DNA of 64,000 nt from Caldifarciminota bacterium (GTDB taxonomy: Bacteria; Hydrothermota; Tepidihabitantia; SM23-42): NCBI GenBank assembly GCA_020349965.1, contig CP070705.1:1440634-1504633 (forward strand), read 5' to 3'. The notes beneath the pieces were generated by a model. That model saw nothing but the letters and a program-made list of their open reading frames with translations, was not told the origin of the DNA and did no database searches. Made by a program: the position numbers and the translations under genes. Positions 16,860 to 24,450 of this stretch are shown one piece after another (the first letter of the stretch is position 1; every line of letters starts with the position of its first letter).

Positions 16860-17608
16860 TATTCTTTTTCGAGTTTCTTAATGAAAGGTGTGAAAAGATC
16901 GATTGGTACTGGGAAGATAGTTGTCGAGTTCTTCTCCGTGGCCACCTCGGTGAGGGTCTGCAGAAAGCGCAGCTGTATGCCGACCGATGTCTCACCGATG
17001 ATCTTAGCGGCTTTGTTGAGTTTGTCCGCGGCTTGCAGTTCTCCTTCGGCATGGATCACTTTTGCCCGACGCTCGCGCTCGGCTTCGGCCTGGCGGGCGA
17101 TCGCCCGCTGCATTTCCTGCGGTATGTCAACATGTTTGATCTCAACGGTGGAGACCTTTATGCCCCATGGATCGGTCTGCTGGTCAATTATCTTCTGAAG
17201 CCGGAGGTTTATTTTTTCTCGTTGCCCGAGTATCTCATCGAGTTCATACTCACCAAGTACACTGCGCAGTGTTGTCTGCGCCAGCTGGCTCGTAGCATAG
17301 AGAAAATCTTCGACTTCGAGTATTGCCTTGGCCGGATCGAAAACGCGGAAATAGCCAACCGCATTTACTTTGATCGAAATATTATCCTTAGTGATGACAT
17401 CTTGAGGTGGCACATCCATCGTAATCACGCGCAACGCGACTTTGGTCATTTTGTCGATGCCAGGCCAGAGGATGAATATCCCAGGGCCTTTGACCTTGAT
17501 GAATCGGCCGAGTCTGAATACGGTGGCTCTTTCATACTCTTTAAGGACCTTTATTGAGCTGAGTACGATAAGAACTATTACTACGATAAGAATTGTAGTG
17601 ACTCCCAT
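16859..17608 (-). CDS. slipin (SPFH/band 7 membrane scaffold protein)
   Basis: 249 aa. One N-terminal membrane segment (residues 3-20), then the SPFH domain: [65 protein letters not shown]. Slipins form large membrane rings and usually pair with an NfeD protease; here the partner gene is an archaemetzincin. The start is set at ATG 17608 because AAGGAGGA lies just upstream and the membrane segment follows immediately, although the frame is open for 46 more codons. First gene of an eight-gene leftward operon. Confidence 0.92.
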   Translation of the reverse strand: MGVTTILIVVIVLIVLSSIKVLKEYERATVFRLGRFIKVKGPGIFILWPGIDKMTKVALRVITMDVPPQDVITKDNISIKVNAVGYFRVFDPAKAILEVEDFLYATSQLAQTTLRSVLGEYELDEILGQREKINLRLQKIIDQQTDPWGIKVSTVEIKHVDIPQEMQRAIARQAEAERERRAKVIHAEGELQAADKLNKAAKIIGETSVGIQLRFLQTLTEVATEKNSTTIFPVPIDLFTPFIKKLEKE

Positions 17609-17627
17609 TGTGTCCTCCTTTTGCCAT

Positions 17628-17655
17628 ATTCTATGTAAATCACCCATGAAGTCAA
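17628..17655 (-). promoter_or_regulatory. slipin operon promoter, Shine-Dalgarno-leader type
   Basis: On the minus strand: TTGACT (17655-17650), 16-bp spacer, TAGAAT (17633-17628). The start codon is 19 bases further on, leaving room for AAGGAGGA. Confidence 0.78.
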
Positions 17656-17981
17656 TACAATAGTTGGCTGCATTCTCTCCGTATTCTACGGAAGATCGCG
17701 CGTATTTGGTTTTATAATGAAATTGGGTTTTGCGGCTTATATTCACCCGAGAGGTGTGGAAGAAGTATCGAGTGCGAAAAGCAAGACATTTCTCGTATCG
17801 AACCAGCGGTCGCCACCCCTGCGGGTGATGCAGGGTAGCTGAAGCATATGTTGTGGTTCAGGACGAGCCGGCTGCACCGATTTCATCCATTCCAATTCTC
17901 CGAAAGAGCGGAGCGTATCGTTAACAGTCGGCACGTACACCCCAGAGTATCATATCTTGGGCTTCTGATAGTACTTCTAAA
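17656..17981. other. intergenic region between divergent slipin and DUF187 operons
   Basis: About 325 bases with no assured gene. A 65-codon minus-strand frame (17940-17743, GTG start) has a TATGAT hexamer 8 bases upstream but no -35 box, and its product is unrecognised. A short inverted repeat CCCTGC/GCAGGG lies near 17817-17835. Nothing else was seen. Confidence 0.4.
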
Positions 17982-18009
17982 TTGACATTGGGGATTTTTT
18001 GAATAGATT
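17982..18009 (+). promoter_or_regulatory. promoter of the DUF187 gene, leaderless type
   Basis: TTGACA (17982-17987), 16-bp spacer, TAGATT (18004-18009), 5 bases to ATG 18015. Confidence 0.78.
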
Positions 18010-18014
18010 ATAGC

Positions 18015-19076
18015 ATGTTGTTGCTCACACTGCTGCTAACCTTTTCGCTCGATTTCCGCGGTATTTGGATCCCGCGTTGGTCGATCGATGATCACCAGAA
18101 CATCTTTGCTACCCTCGACGGGAGGTTCAATCATATTTTCTTGCAGGTATTTGCCCTTGGGGAAGCATACTACCCCTCGAGTTTGGTGCCGGTCAGGAAG
18201 CAGGATGATCAATGGTTAAGAGATTTCCTGATTGAGGCACACAGGAGGGGCATCAAAGTCTCAGCTTGGTTGAATGTCTTCTACTCCTGGGGATATGCAC
18301 CGCGTACACGGGACATGCGCCATCCGATCAATCTTCACCCTAACTGGTATGTCGAAGATAGAGAGGGCAGGTCGATCCTCAGTTACAGTATCGAGGAATT
18401 GGAGAATAGAGGTATTGAAGGTTACTACCTGACGCCTGCGAACACAATGGTTCGCGGCCACATATACAACATTGTCGATGAGATATTGGACCTATATGAC
18501 TTCGACGGTGTTCACTTAGATTATATACGGTATCCCGCGCGTCGCTTCAACAACGACGTCGCAATTCGGAGCAGGTTCATGCGTGAATTCGGTGTCGATC
18601 CTTCTGATCTCTCTTCAGCCGGATTCGAACAGCGATTCGGTATATGGGGCAGCGAAGATCTGGAGCGGAGGCTGCAGGAGCTGGTACGAGGGGATCTTTC
18701 TGATTTCGTTCAAATGCTTGGCACTCGGGTCAGACGTAAACGTCCCCATGTGATGGTATCGGTAGCGGTGAAGGCAGACTGTCAGTCGGCCGGTACCGAT
18801 TACTATCAGGACTGGTCGCGATGGGTGAATGAAGATATCGTTGATTTTGTGTGCCTCATGGCATACAGCAGGAACATCGGGAACATCCTGAACAAAACAC
18901 TGAGGGCGGTGAATGATCCGCGCAAGATAACGGTAGGTTTGGGTATATACCGTTTGAGCACAGAGCAAATAGCCGCCCAGGTTGAGCAAGTTGCTGCTTT
19001 GCCGTTCTCCGGTGTCGTGTTTTTTTCCTATGAAGAGCTGAGGAAGAACACATCTTACCTCCAAACCTTGCACTGA
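18015..19076 (+). CDS. secreted glycoside hydrolase-like protein, DUF187/GHL10 family
   Basis: 353 aa. Short hydrophobic signal peptide (residues 1-12), then a TIM-barrel typical of DUF187: FRGIWIPRW, IFLQVFALGEAYYPS, GIKVSAWLNVFYSWG, the highly conserved FDGVHLDYIRYP near residue 165 with the likely catalytic acids, and VDFVCLMAYS. Members act on polysaccharides, some on cell-wall glycans, but the substrate is not shown here. Monocistronic, 58 bases before folK. Confidence 0.85.
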   Translation: MLLLTLLLTFSLDFRGIWIPRWSIDDHQNIFATLDGRFNHIFLQVFALGEAYYPSSLVPVRKQDDQWLRDFLIEAHRRGIKVSAWLNVFYSWGYAPRTRDMRHPINLHPNWYVEDREGRSILSYSIEELENRGIEGYYLTPANTMVRGHIYNIVDEILDLYDFDGVHLDYIRYPARRFNNDVAIRSRFMREFGVDPSDLSSAGFEQRFGIWGSEDLERRLQELVRGDLSDFVQMLGTRVRRKRPHVMVSVAVKADCQSAGTDYYQDWSRWVNEDIVDFVCLMAYSRNIGNILNKTLRAVNDPRKITVGLGIYRLSTEQIAAQVEQVAALPFSGVVFFSYEELRKNTSYLQTLH

Positions 19077-19099
19077 CCGTCCTTCCAGCGACAATTTTC

Positions 19100-19127
19100 T
19101 TGACATCAGGTATCTTACGAATAGAAT
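19100..19127 (+). promoter_or_regulatory. folK operon promoter, leaderless type
   Basis: TTGACA (19100-19105), 16-bp spacer, TAGAAT (19122-19127), 7 bases to ATG 19135. Confidence 0.85.
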
Positions 19128-19134
19128 AGTAATA

Positions 19135-19620
19135 ATGGAAAGGATCTACCTCCTCCTGGGTAGCAATGTTGGTAACCTCAAGGAGAACGTGGAGCGCGCA
19201 GTAAAGCTCATTGAGGCGTGCGGAATAGAGGTCCTCAAGAAATCAAAGATGTACAAGACAAAACCTTGGGGCGTTCGGGACCAACCCGATTTCCTGAACA
19301 TGGCACTGGAGGTGCGTAGTGGTCTTTCGGCGCCCGAACTGTTGCGGATATTCAAGGAGATCGAGGTGGAGATCGGCCGGGAGAAATCAACCGGCAGATG
19401 GTTGTCCAGAGTCATAGATATTGACATTCTATTCATGGATGGTCTCGTAATCAGACAGCCGGATCTGACAATTCCCCACCGTGAATTCTTCAACCGAGGT
19501 TTCGCAATGAGGATCCTGTCGGAGATCGCCCCGGATTTCAGACCACCCGGTACGGTGAAGTCACTGAGTGAGATTCTGAGCGGAGAACCTGATGAGGGAA
19601 TTGAGGTTTATCGCGATTGA
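19135..19620 (+). CDS. folK: 2-amino-4-hydroxy-6-hydroxymethyldihydropteridine pyrophosphokinase
   Basis: 161 aa. It transfers pyrophosphate from ATP to the pterin in folate synthesis. Motifs: YLLLGSNVGN, SKMYKTKPWGVRDQPDFLNMA, and the signature RWLSRVIDIDILF followed by IPHREFFNRGF. First gene of folK-dNK-panB; its end overlaps the next gene by 29 bases. Confidence 0.96.
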   Translation: MERIYLLLGSNVGNLKENVERAVKLIEACGIEVLKKSKMYKTKPWGVRDQPDFLNMALEVRSGLSAPELLRIFKEIEVEIGREKSTGRWLSRVIDIDILFMDGLVIRQPDLTIPHREFFNRGFAMRILSEIAPDFRPPGTVKSLSEILSGEPDEGIEVYRD

Positions 19621-20224
19621 AGGCGTCATCGGTGCCGGCAAGACGTCCCTCACCAAGGTTCTGGCGAACAAAATGCACGCCGGCACGGTCTTCGAGGAGT
19701 TCGAAGAGAATCCTTTCCTCGCAAAATTCTATACAGACCGCAGGAAATATGCGTTCCATACGCAGATCTACTTCTTGATGTCGAGGTATCGGAAGCAGAG
19801 GGAGATGGCGCAGATCGACCTCTTCAATTCCCGCCTCGTTACCGACTACCTGTTTGTCAAAGACCGCATCTTCGCCGAGGTGAATCTCAGTGAGGAAGAG
19901 TTCGCACTGTACGATAAGATATACTCCATTCTTTCTGTCGACATACCGCGTCCCGATCTGGTCATCTACTTGCAGGCTGACCCAGAACTGCTCTTCAAGA
20001 GGATAAGGCAGCGAGGGCGTGCGTATGAGCGAGATATTGATTTCGAATACATAGAGAAGTTGGGTGAGGCGTACAATACCTTCTTTTTCCACTACAATTC
20101 ATCACCGATGTTGATCGTCAACATAAAAGGTTTTGATTTCCTCGCCAATCCGAGGGACCTGGACCTTCTCCACGATGAGATAAAAAATCTGAAGGAGCCG
20201 CGGAGGGTTCTGTCGAGGGCATGA
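19592..20224 (+). CDS. deoxynucleoside kinase (deoxyadenosine/deoxycytidine kinase family)
   Basis: 210 aa. It phosphorylates salvaged deoxynucleosides. P-loop GVIGAGKTSL at residues 11-20, FEENPFLAKFY, the DYLFVKDRIFA block (DRS-like region), and a C-terminal lid RQRGRAYERDID. A GCGGAG sequence precedes the ATG, which lies inside the end of folK. The substrate base cannot be decided by eye. Confidence 0.9.
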   Translation: MRELRFIAIEGVIGAGKTSLTKVLANKMHAGTVFEEFEENPFLAKFYTDRRKYAFHTQIYFLMSRYRKQREMAQIDLFNSRLVTDYLFVKDRIFAEVNLSEEEFALYDKIYSILSVDIPRPDLVIYLQADPELLFKRIRQRGRAYERDIDFEYIEKLGEAYNTFFFHYNSSPMLIVNIKGFDFLANPRDLDLLHDEIKNLKEPRRVLSRA

Positions 20225-21012
20225 TAACGGTTAAGACCATTCTGCATAAAAAGAAGAAAGGCGAGAAGATCGTATGTCTAACTGCCTACGATTACATAAC
20301 CGCGCGGATCCTCGACGACACGGGTGTTCACATCATTCTCGTTGGAGATTCGGCAGCTAATGTGTTCGCCGGCGAGAAGACGACGCTGCCCATAACTATG
20401 GAGGAGATGCTTTACCATACAAAGGTCGTGGCACGTGGTGTGAAGAACAGCCTTATCATTGCTGATATGCCATTTTTGTCGTATCAGGTGTCGATCGAGA
20501 TGGCGGTCCTCAATGCGGGTCGGTTCTTGCAAGTCGGGGCGTGCGGAGTAAAACTGGAGGGCGGAACTCCGATGATCCCCACGATCAAGAGACTGGTCGA
20601 GCTCGGCATTCCGGTAATGGGCCACCTAGGTTTGACACCGCAATCGATACACAAGTTCGGGGGCTACAAGACGCAAGGTGTAGGCGAAAAGGATGCAGCC
20701 CGGATGATGGAGGATGCAAAGGCTCTCGAGGCAGCGGGTTGCTTTTCGATCGTTCTCGAAAAAATACCGAGTAACCTTGCGAAGAACATCTCGATGGCTA
20801 TCGGAATTCCGACGATAGGCATCGGTGCCGGGCCGCACTGCGACGGCCAGGTTCTGGTTTTGTATGATATACTGGGGCTCTTTGAGGATTTCACTCCCAG
20901 ATTTGCGAAGAGATATGTCGATTTTGCCGAACAGATGCGGCGTGCAGTGGGGCAATACAAAGAAGAAGTTGAAAAAGGAACATTTCCGGCGGCAGAGCAT
21001 TCCGTTGACTGA
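20221..21012 (+). CDS. panB: 3-methyl-2-oxobutanoate hydroxymethyltransferase
   Basis: 263 aa. First step of pantothenate synthesis, using methylenetetrahydrofolate. Motifs: CLTAYDYITARILDDTG, ILVGDSAANVFAGEKTTLPIT, GACGVKLEGG, VMGHLGLTPQS, and IGIGAGPHCDGQVLVLYDILG. The ATG overlaps the kinase stop by 4 bases. Its folate cofactor links it to folK in the same operon. Confidence 0.97.
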   Translation: MITVKTILHKKKKGEKIVCLTAYDYITARILDDTGVHIILVGDSAANVFAGEKTTLPITMEEMLYHTKVVARGVKNSLIIADMPFLSYQVSIEMAVLNAGRFLQVGACGVKLEGGTPMIPTIKRLVELGIPVMGHLGLTPQSIHKFGGYKTQGVGEKDAARMMEDAKALEAAGCFSIVLEKIPSNLAKNISMAIGIPTIGIGAGPHCDGQVLVLYDILGLFEDFTPRFAKRYVDFAEQMRRAVGQYKEEVEKGTFPAAEHSVD

Positions 21013-21085
21013 TCCAATGTGACATCGAGAGTCAGATCTTACGCGCGGCAGGTGTCTCCAAAGACATTAATTTCAGAATGAAGAT

Positions 21086-22399
21086 ATGATTGCTTGCGTC
21101 TTTTTTACCTCTGTCATTATGGGGGCTGACTTCCCGGTCTGTACGGTCAGTGATTTTCAGGACTACCCGGCGGTTGAGTCTGCCGACGGTCTTTTCTATG
21201 TCTTCTGGATCGACCGACGGTACTACTTCATCGATGAGAGCTTTGCTATATTCGGCGCGCGCATCACTCCGGACGGCCAGGTGATCGACCCCGACGGCAA
21301 GGAGATCTTCTGCGACAGCACCGCGGATTGCGTCGATGTCGCCTACGGCATTGCCGATCTCTTTGTTGTGAGTCGGAATAGGTGCTGAAGCGAAGGCGAC
21401 ATTATCGGAGTGCGGGTCACTCCTTCCCTTGACACAATCTGTTCCATAACGATCTGTGATGCACCATTTGTTCAGACCCACCCCGTCGTCGAGTTCAACG
21501 GGACGAATTACATTGTTGTATGGTCAGATATGCGGTTCACCGGCAGCCGATACTGGATCGTCTCATCGTGCGTGGATACATCTGGGGCAGTTCTGGACAA
21601 TGGCTATTGTATTGGTGCGGGCGGGCAGACGAACGAATATCGTCCTGATATCGCTTATGACGGCAACCGCTGCTTTGCGGTTTGGTATGACTCTGAAGAA
21701 CCATTTGGCGTCAATGGGAGGTTTGTAAATGAGTCTGGCCAACCAGAGGGTGAGGTAATAAAGGTTGCTCCGACGCTTGCCAGTCATAACATGAATCCGA
21801 GCGTTGAATTTGCCGGCGTTAACTACTTTGTCGTCTGGGCAGATATCCGCACTGGTTATAGTGACCTAGATATTAGCGGGCAGTTCGTCTCGCCGCAGGG
21901 CCAACTGATCGGACCGCCGCTGTCCGTCGCATCAGGTCCGAGCAACCAGATGTATCCGGAAGTCGCGTACGATGGCAACGTAGCGCTTGTGATATGGCGT
22001 GAGGGAGAGACGGCCATTTTCGGGCAGAAAGTATTCCCCGACGGAAGTCTGTGCGGCAGCAACTTTCAGATTTCAGATAACCTGCCTTACTATAGGTTCA
22101 ATGCCGGTCTCGATATGTCAGCCTCGAATTACCTGGTCACTTGGAGCGAGTCGCGTATAGGCGAGACCGACATATACGGCAACGTCGATGTAATGACGCC
22201 TATTGAGGAGGAAGCGGTGATAATGTCAGGCTGGCAGGGTGCTACTCTGTTCTGCAACCGCTTCGTTCTGCCCGGTGAAACACAATGCCGCGTGTACGAT
22301 GTTTGCGGCCGCGATGTCACCGGCCATACGTTCCTGCCGGGTATTTACTTTATCGAAGTGGGGGTTGGTATTGTGCAGAAAGTCATATTGATCAGATAG
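21086..22399 (+). pseudogene. secreted repeat protein with T9SS-like sorting domain, interrupted by an in-frame UGA
   Basis: The first frame (21086-21388, 100 codons) has a signal peptide and one repeat; the second (to 22399) continues in the same frame after a TGA at 21386-21388. Both halves contain the same repeat type (VVWSDxR... DIYGxxV; examples near 21510, 21830 and 22130), so they are one gene. The C terminus (VYDVCGRDVTGHTFLPGIYFIEV...KVILIR) matches Por-type sorting domains that direct proteins to type IX secretion. The repeat resembles propeller-like units found in surface proteins. A nonsense mutation, read error or readthrough are all possible; a GTG at 21410 could restart translation but without a signal peptide. 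Confidence 0.75.
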
Positions 22400-22407
22400 A
22401 CAAGGCG

Positions 22408-22435
22408 TTGACAGGCAATGTTATAATCCTATAAT
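22408..22435 (+). promoter_or_regulatory. queF promoter, leaderless type
   Basis: TTGACA (22408-22413), 16-bp spacer, TATAAT (22430-22435), 6 bases to ATG 22442. A second TATAAT at 22422-22427 is too close to the -35 box to work with it. The ATG at 22436 touches the -10 box and cannot be the start. Confidence 0.88.
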
Positions 22436-22441
22436 ATGACT

Positions 22442-22831
22442 ATGAAACGGTATTCGCGCAAGGACGCTCGGGCCGGGCTCAAAGAGAAGTTACCCAAACT
22501 GGATGTTCTGCCGAATCAATTCAAAGGTTATAAAATATCGATCGTCATTCCGGAATTCAGTTCACTTTGTCCGCGAACGGGAATGCCGGATACGGGTACG
22601 GTCACGATCGATTATGAACCGAATGCTTTTTTCGTTGAGTTGAAATCCCTGAAATACTACATCCTCGGTTATCGCAACTTGGGTATCTTTTACGAGAATG
22701 CAGTGAATAGAATCTTAAGGGATTTTGTGAGAACCGTAAAGCCACGCTGGGCACGGGTTCGTGGTGAATTCCATCCACGCGGCGGCATAAATTCCATTGT
22801 CGAAGCGAAACACGGCAAAGTACCCGACTGA
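22442..22831 (+). CDS. queF: NADPH-dependent 7-cyano-7-deazaguanine reductase
   Basis: 129 aa, the short unimodular type. It reduces preQ0 to preQ1 in queuosine synthesis. The active-site block FSSLCPRTGMPDTG contains the nucleophile Cys43 and Asp50; the QueF motif ELKSLKYYILGYRN (66-79) binds NADPH, and RGGINSIVEA closes the family pattern. The start is ATG 22442, fixed by the promoter; the frame opens two codons earlier. Monocistronic. Confidence 0.95.
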   Translation: MKRYSRKDARAGLKEKLPKLDVLPNQFKGYKISIVIPEFSSLCPRTGMPDTGTVTIDYEPNAFFVELKSLKYYILGYRNLGIFYENAVNRILRDFVRTVKPRWARVRGEFHPRGGINSIVEAKHGKVPD

Positions 22832-22846
22832 CAAACCTCAAGTACA

Positions 22847-22874
22847 TTGACAAACGGCGGATTCTGGTTATAAT
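22847..22874 (+). promoter_or_regulatory. promoter of the TPR-dksA-lspA operon, leaderless type
   Basis: TTGACA (22847-22852), 16-bp spacer, TATAAT (22869-22874), 5 bases to ATG 22880. Both hexamers are consensus. Confidence 0.88.
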
Positions 22875-22879
22875 CCGCC

Positions 22880-23587
22880 ATGGATCAGGAGACCAAAAGG
22901 CTCTACGGTGAAGCGCTGCAACTTTACGAGGCCGGAGAGATCAACGAGTCCATCGAAGTACTGAAACGAGTCGTTCAGATGTATCCCCAATACCCTGATG
23001 TCCATAACGCTCTGGGTCTGGTCTTTTCGCTCGCTGGTAACCAGACCGAGGCGATACAATACTTCAGGAGGGCTACGGAGTTGAACCCTATGTATATTGA
23101 GGCATACGTGAATCTTGCTATTGTCTATAATGAACAGTGTCAATTCGAGGAGGCAATACGATCGTTCGAAAAGGCCGCGAGTCTGGAAACGCAGGTCAAG
23201 GGGTTTTCGCCCAAACTGAAAGCCGAGTTGGCGAATTCGTACCGGCAACTGGGCGATACATACTACGAATTACAGGATTACGAAAAAGCGGCCGCGGAAT
23301 ATGAAAAGGCGGCAGGTCTGGCACCTACTTATCTGGATATAAGACTCAAACTTGCCAAGGCATATCTTCAACTCGAGAGATATAAGGATGCGGAAAAAAT
23401 GTTGCTCGACATACTTGAACATAATACGAATTATTCCGAAGCGAGAACTACGTTGGGCCTCTGCTACTATCGTCAGCAGAGATTTCCCGACGCAATAAGA
23501 GAGTGGCAGGAAGTGCTGCGGATCGATCCTCAAAGTATAAAAGCAAGATCTTATCTGAACATGTTGAAGGAGAAGCACAATGATTAG
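22880..23587 (+). CDS. TPR-repeat protein
   Basis: 235 aa made of about six tetratricopeptide repeats (for example NALGLVFSLAGNQTEAIQY, AYVNLAIVYNEQCQFEEAI, TTLGLCYYRQQRFPDAIREW). No signal peptide, so probably cytoplasmic. TPRs mediate protein-protein contact; the partner is unknown. It is the first gene of an operon with a DksA-type factor (8-base overlap) and lspA. Confidence 0.85.
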   Translation: MDQETKRLYGEALQLYEAGEINESIEVLKRVVQMYPQYPDVHNALGLVFSLAGNQTEAIQYFRRATELNPMYIEAYVNLAIVYNEQCQFEEAIRSFEKAASLETQVKGFSPKLKAELANSYRQLGDTYYELQDYEKAAAEYEKAAGLAPTYLDIRLKLAKAYLQLERYKDAEKMLLDILEHNTNYSEARTTLGLCYYRQQRFPDAIREWQEVLRIDPQSIKARSYLNMLKEKHND

Positions 23588-23942
23588 GAAATTGAAGAAG
23601 GCAGAGTTGAAGAGTTTCGAGAAATTATTGATCGCCGAAAGAGAAAGGGTGTTGAAGGAACTGGAGTATGAAAGCGATCAGATCGCCAGGACCCAGTTAG
23701 AAGCATCAGGAGACCTGGCTGCATACTCAAATCATATGGCCGATCAGGGTACAGAGACGGAACGGCGTGAGATAACATCCCAGATCATTTCATCGAGACG
23801 CGATACACTATTTGAAATAAACCATGCACTGAGAAAGATCGCCCAGGGTACTTACGGTGTGTGCGAACGGTGCGGGAAGCCGATACCAAAGCGCCGTCTA
23901 AAATTCCTGCCCCAAGCAAGATTGTGCATGAAGTGCTCTTGA
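23580..23942 (+). CDS. DksA/TraR-family zinc-finger protein
   Basis: 120 aa. N-terminal coiled coil, then the zinc finger CERCGKPIPKRRLKFLPQARLCMKC (Cys-x2-Cys ... Cys-x2-Cys, near residues 95-119). Family members bind the RNA polymerase secondary channel and tune transcription with ppGpp. It keeps DQGTETERR, the position where DksA has its tip acidic residues. Its start overlaps the TPR gene by 8 bases. Confidence 0.9.
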   Translation: MIRKLKKAELKSFEKLLIAERERVLKELEYESDQIARTQLEASGDLAAYSNHMADQGTETERREITSQIISSRRDTLFEINHALRKIAQGTYGVCERCGKPIPKRRLKFLPQARLCMKCS

Positions 23943-23976
23943 CCGCCGGTCCAGCAATCAGAATTGTGTAGTACCG

Positions 23977-24447
23977 ATGCTGTTGAAGAAAAACATAAAA
24001 CCCCTTGTTTTTTTCGTATTGCTGGCATTATTCCTCGATCAGATAACGAAGTTATTGGCAATCAACTATTTGAATCCGCTCCAACCGCCGACCGAGGTGA
24101 TTGGTTCGGTCTTGCGGTTGAAACTGACGTTCAACCCCTACGGTATCTTCGGAATTTCGTTCGGCCCGACCGAGCTGAATCATGTGTTGTCTGCCGTAGG
24201 CGTCATTCTTTTCATATACATTGCGTTCACACTCAAAGATAGAGTCAGCCTGTTGGTCTTCGGTCTGCTTATTGGCGGAGCAATTGGAAATGCCCTTGAC
24301 CGTGTGCGGTTCGGCTATGTCATAGATTTCATCGACATGGGTATTGGTGATCTGCGCTGGTTCACGTATAATCTTGCCGATGCATTTCTAACGGTGGGCG
24401 CAATATTTCTGCTGGCGCGCGAAGTTTTTTTCAAGAAAAAACTCTGA
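23977..24447 (+). CDS. lspA: signal peptidase II (lipoprotein signal peptidase)
   Basis: 156 aa with four membrane segments. It cleaves the signal peptide of prolipoproteins at the lipobox Cys. Conserved parts: DQITKLLA near residue 21, FNPYGIFGI (usual NxGAAFG), and GGAIGNALDRVRFGYVIDFI and YNLADAF with the two catalytic Asp residues. The many lipoprotein genes in this window are its likely substrates. It follows the dksA-type gene by 34 bases. Confidence 0.94.
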   Translation: MLLKKNIKPLVFFVLLALFLDQITKLLAINYLNPLQPPTEVIGSVLRLKLTFNPYGIFGISFGPTELNHVLSAVGVILFIYIAFTLKDRVSLLVFGLLIGGAIGNALDRVRFGYVIDFIDMGIGDLRWFTYNLADAFLTVGAIFLLAREVFFKKKL

Positions 24448-24450
24448 ATA

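Noticed and set aside
17743..17940. 65-codon minus-strand frame in the slipin-DUF187 gap
   Set aside because: A TATGAT lies 8 bases before its GTG, but there is no -35 box, no recognisable domain and no neighbour support.
21386..21388. selenocysteine or Trp recoding of UGA
   Set aside because: No obvious SECIS hairpin follows, the position is not a conserved Trp or Cys, and UGA is a normal stop for other genes here.
24425..24446. A/T palindrome at the end of lspA as a terminator
   Set aside because: It lies inside the coding end, has no GC stem, and arises from Lys/Phe codons.
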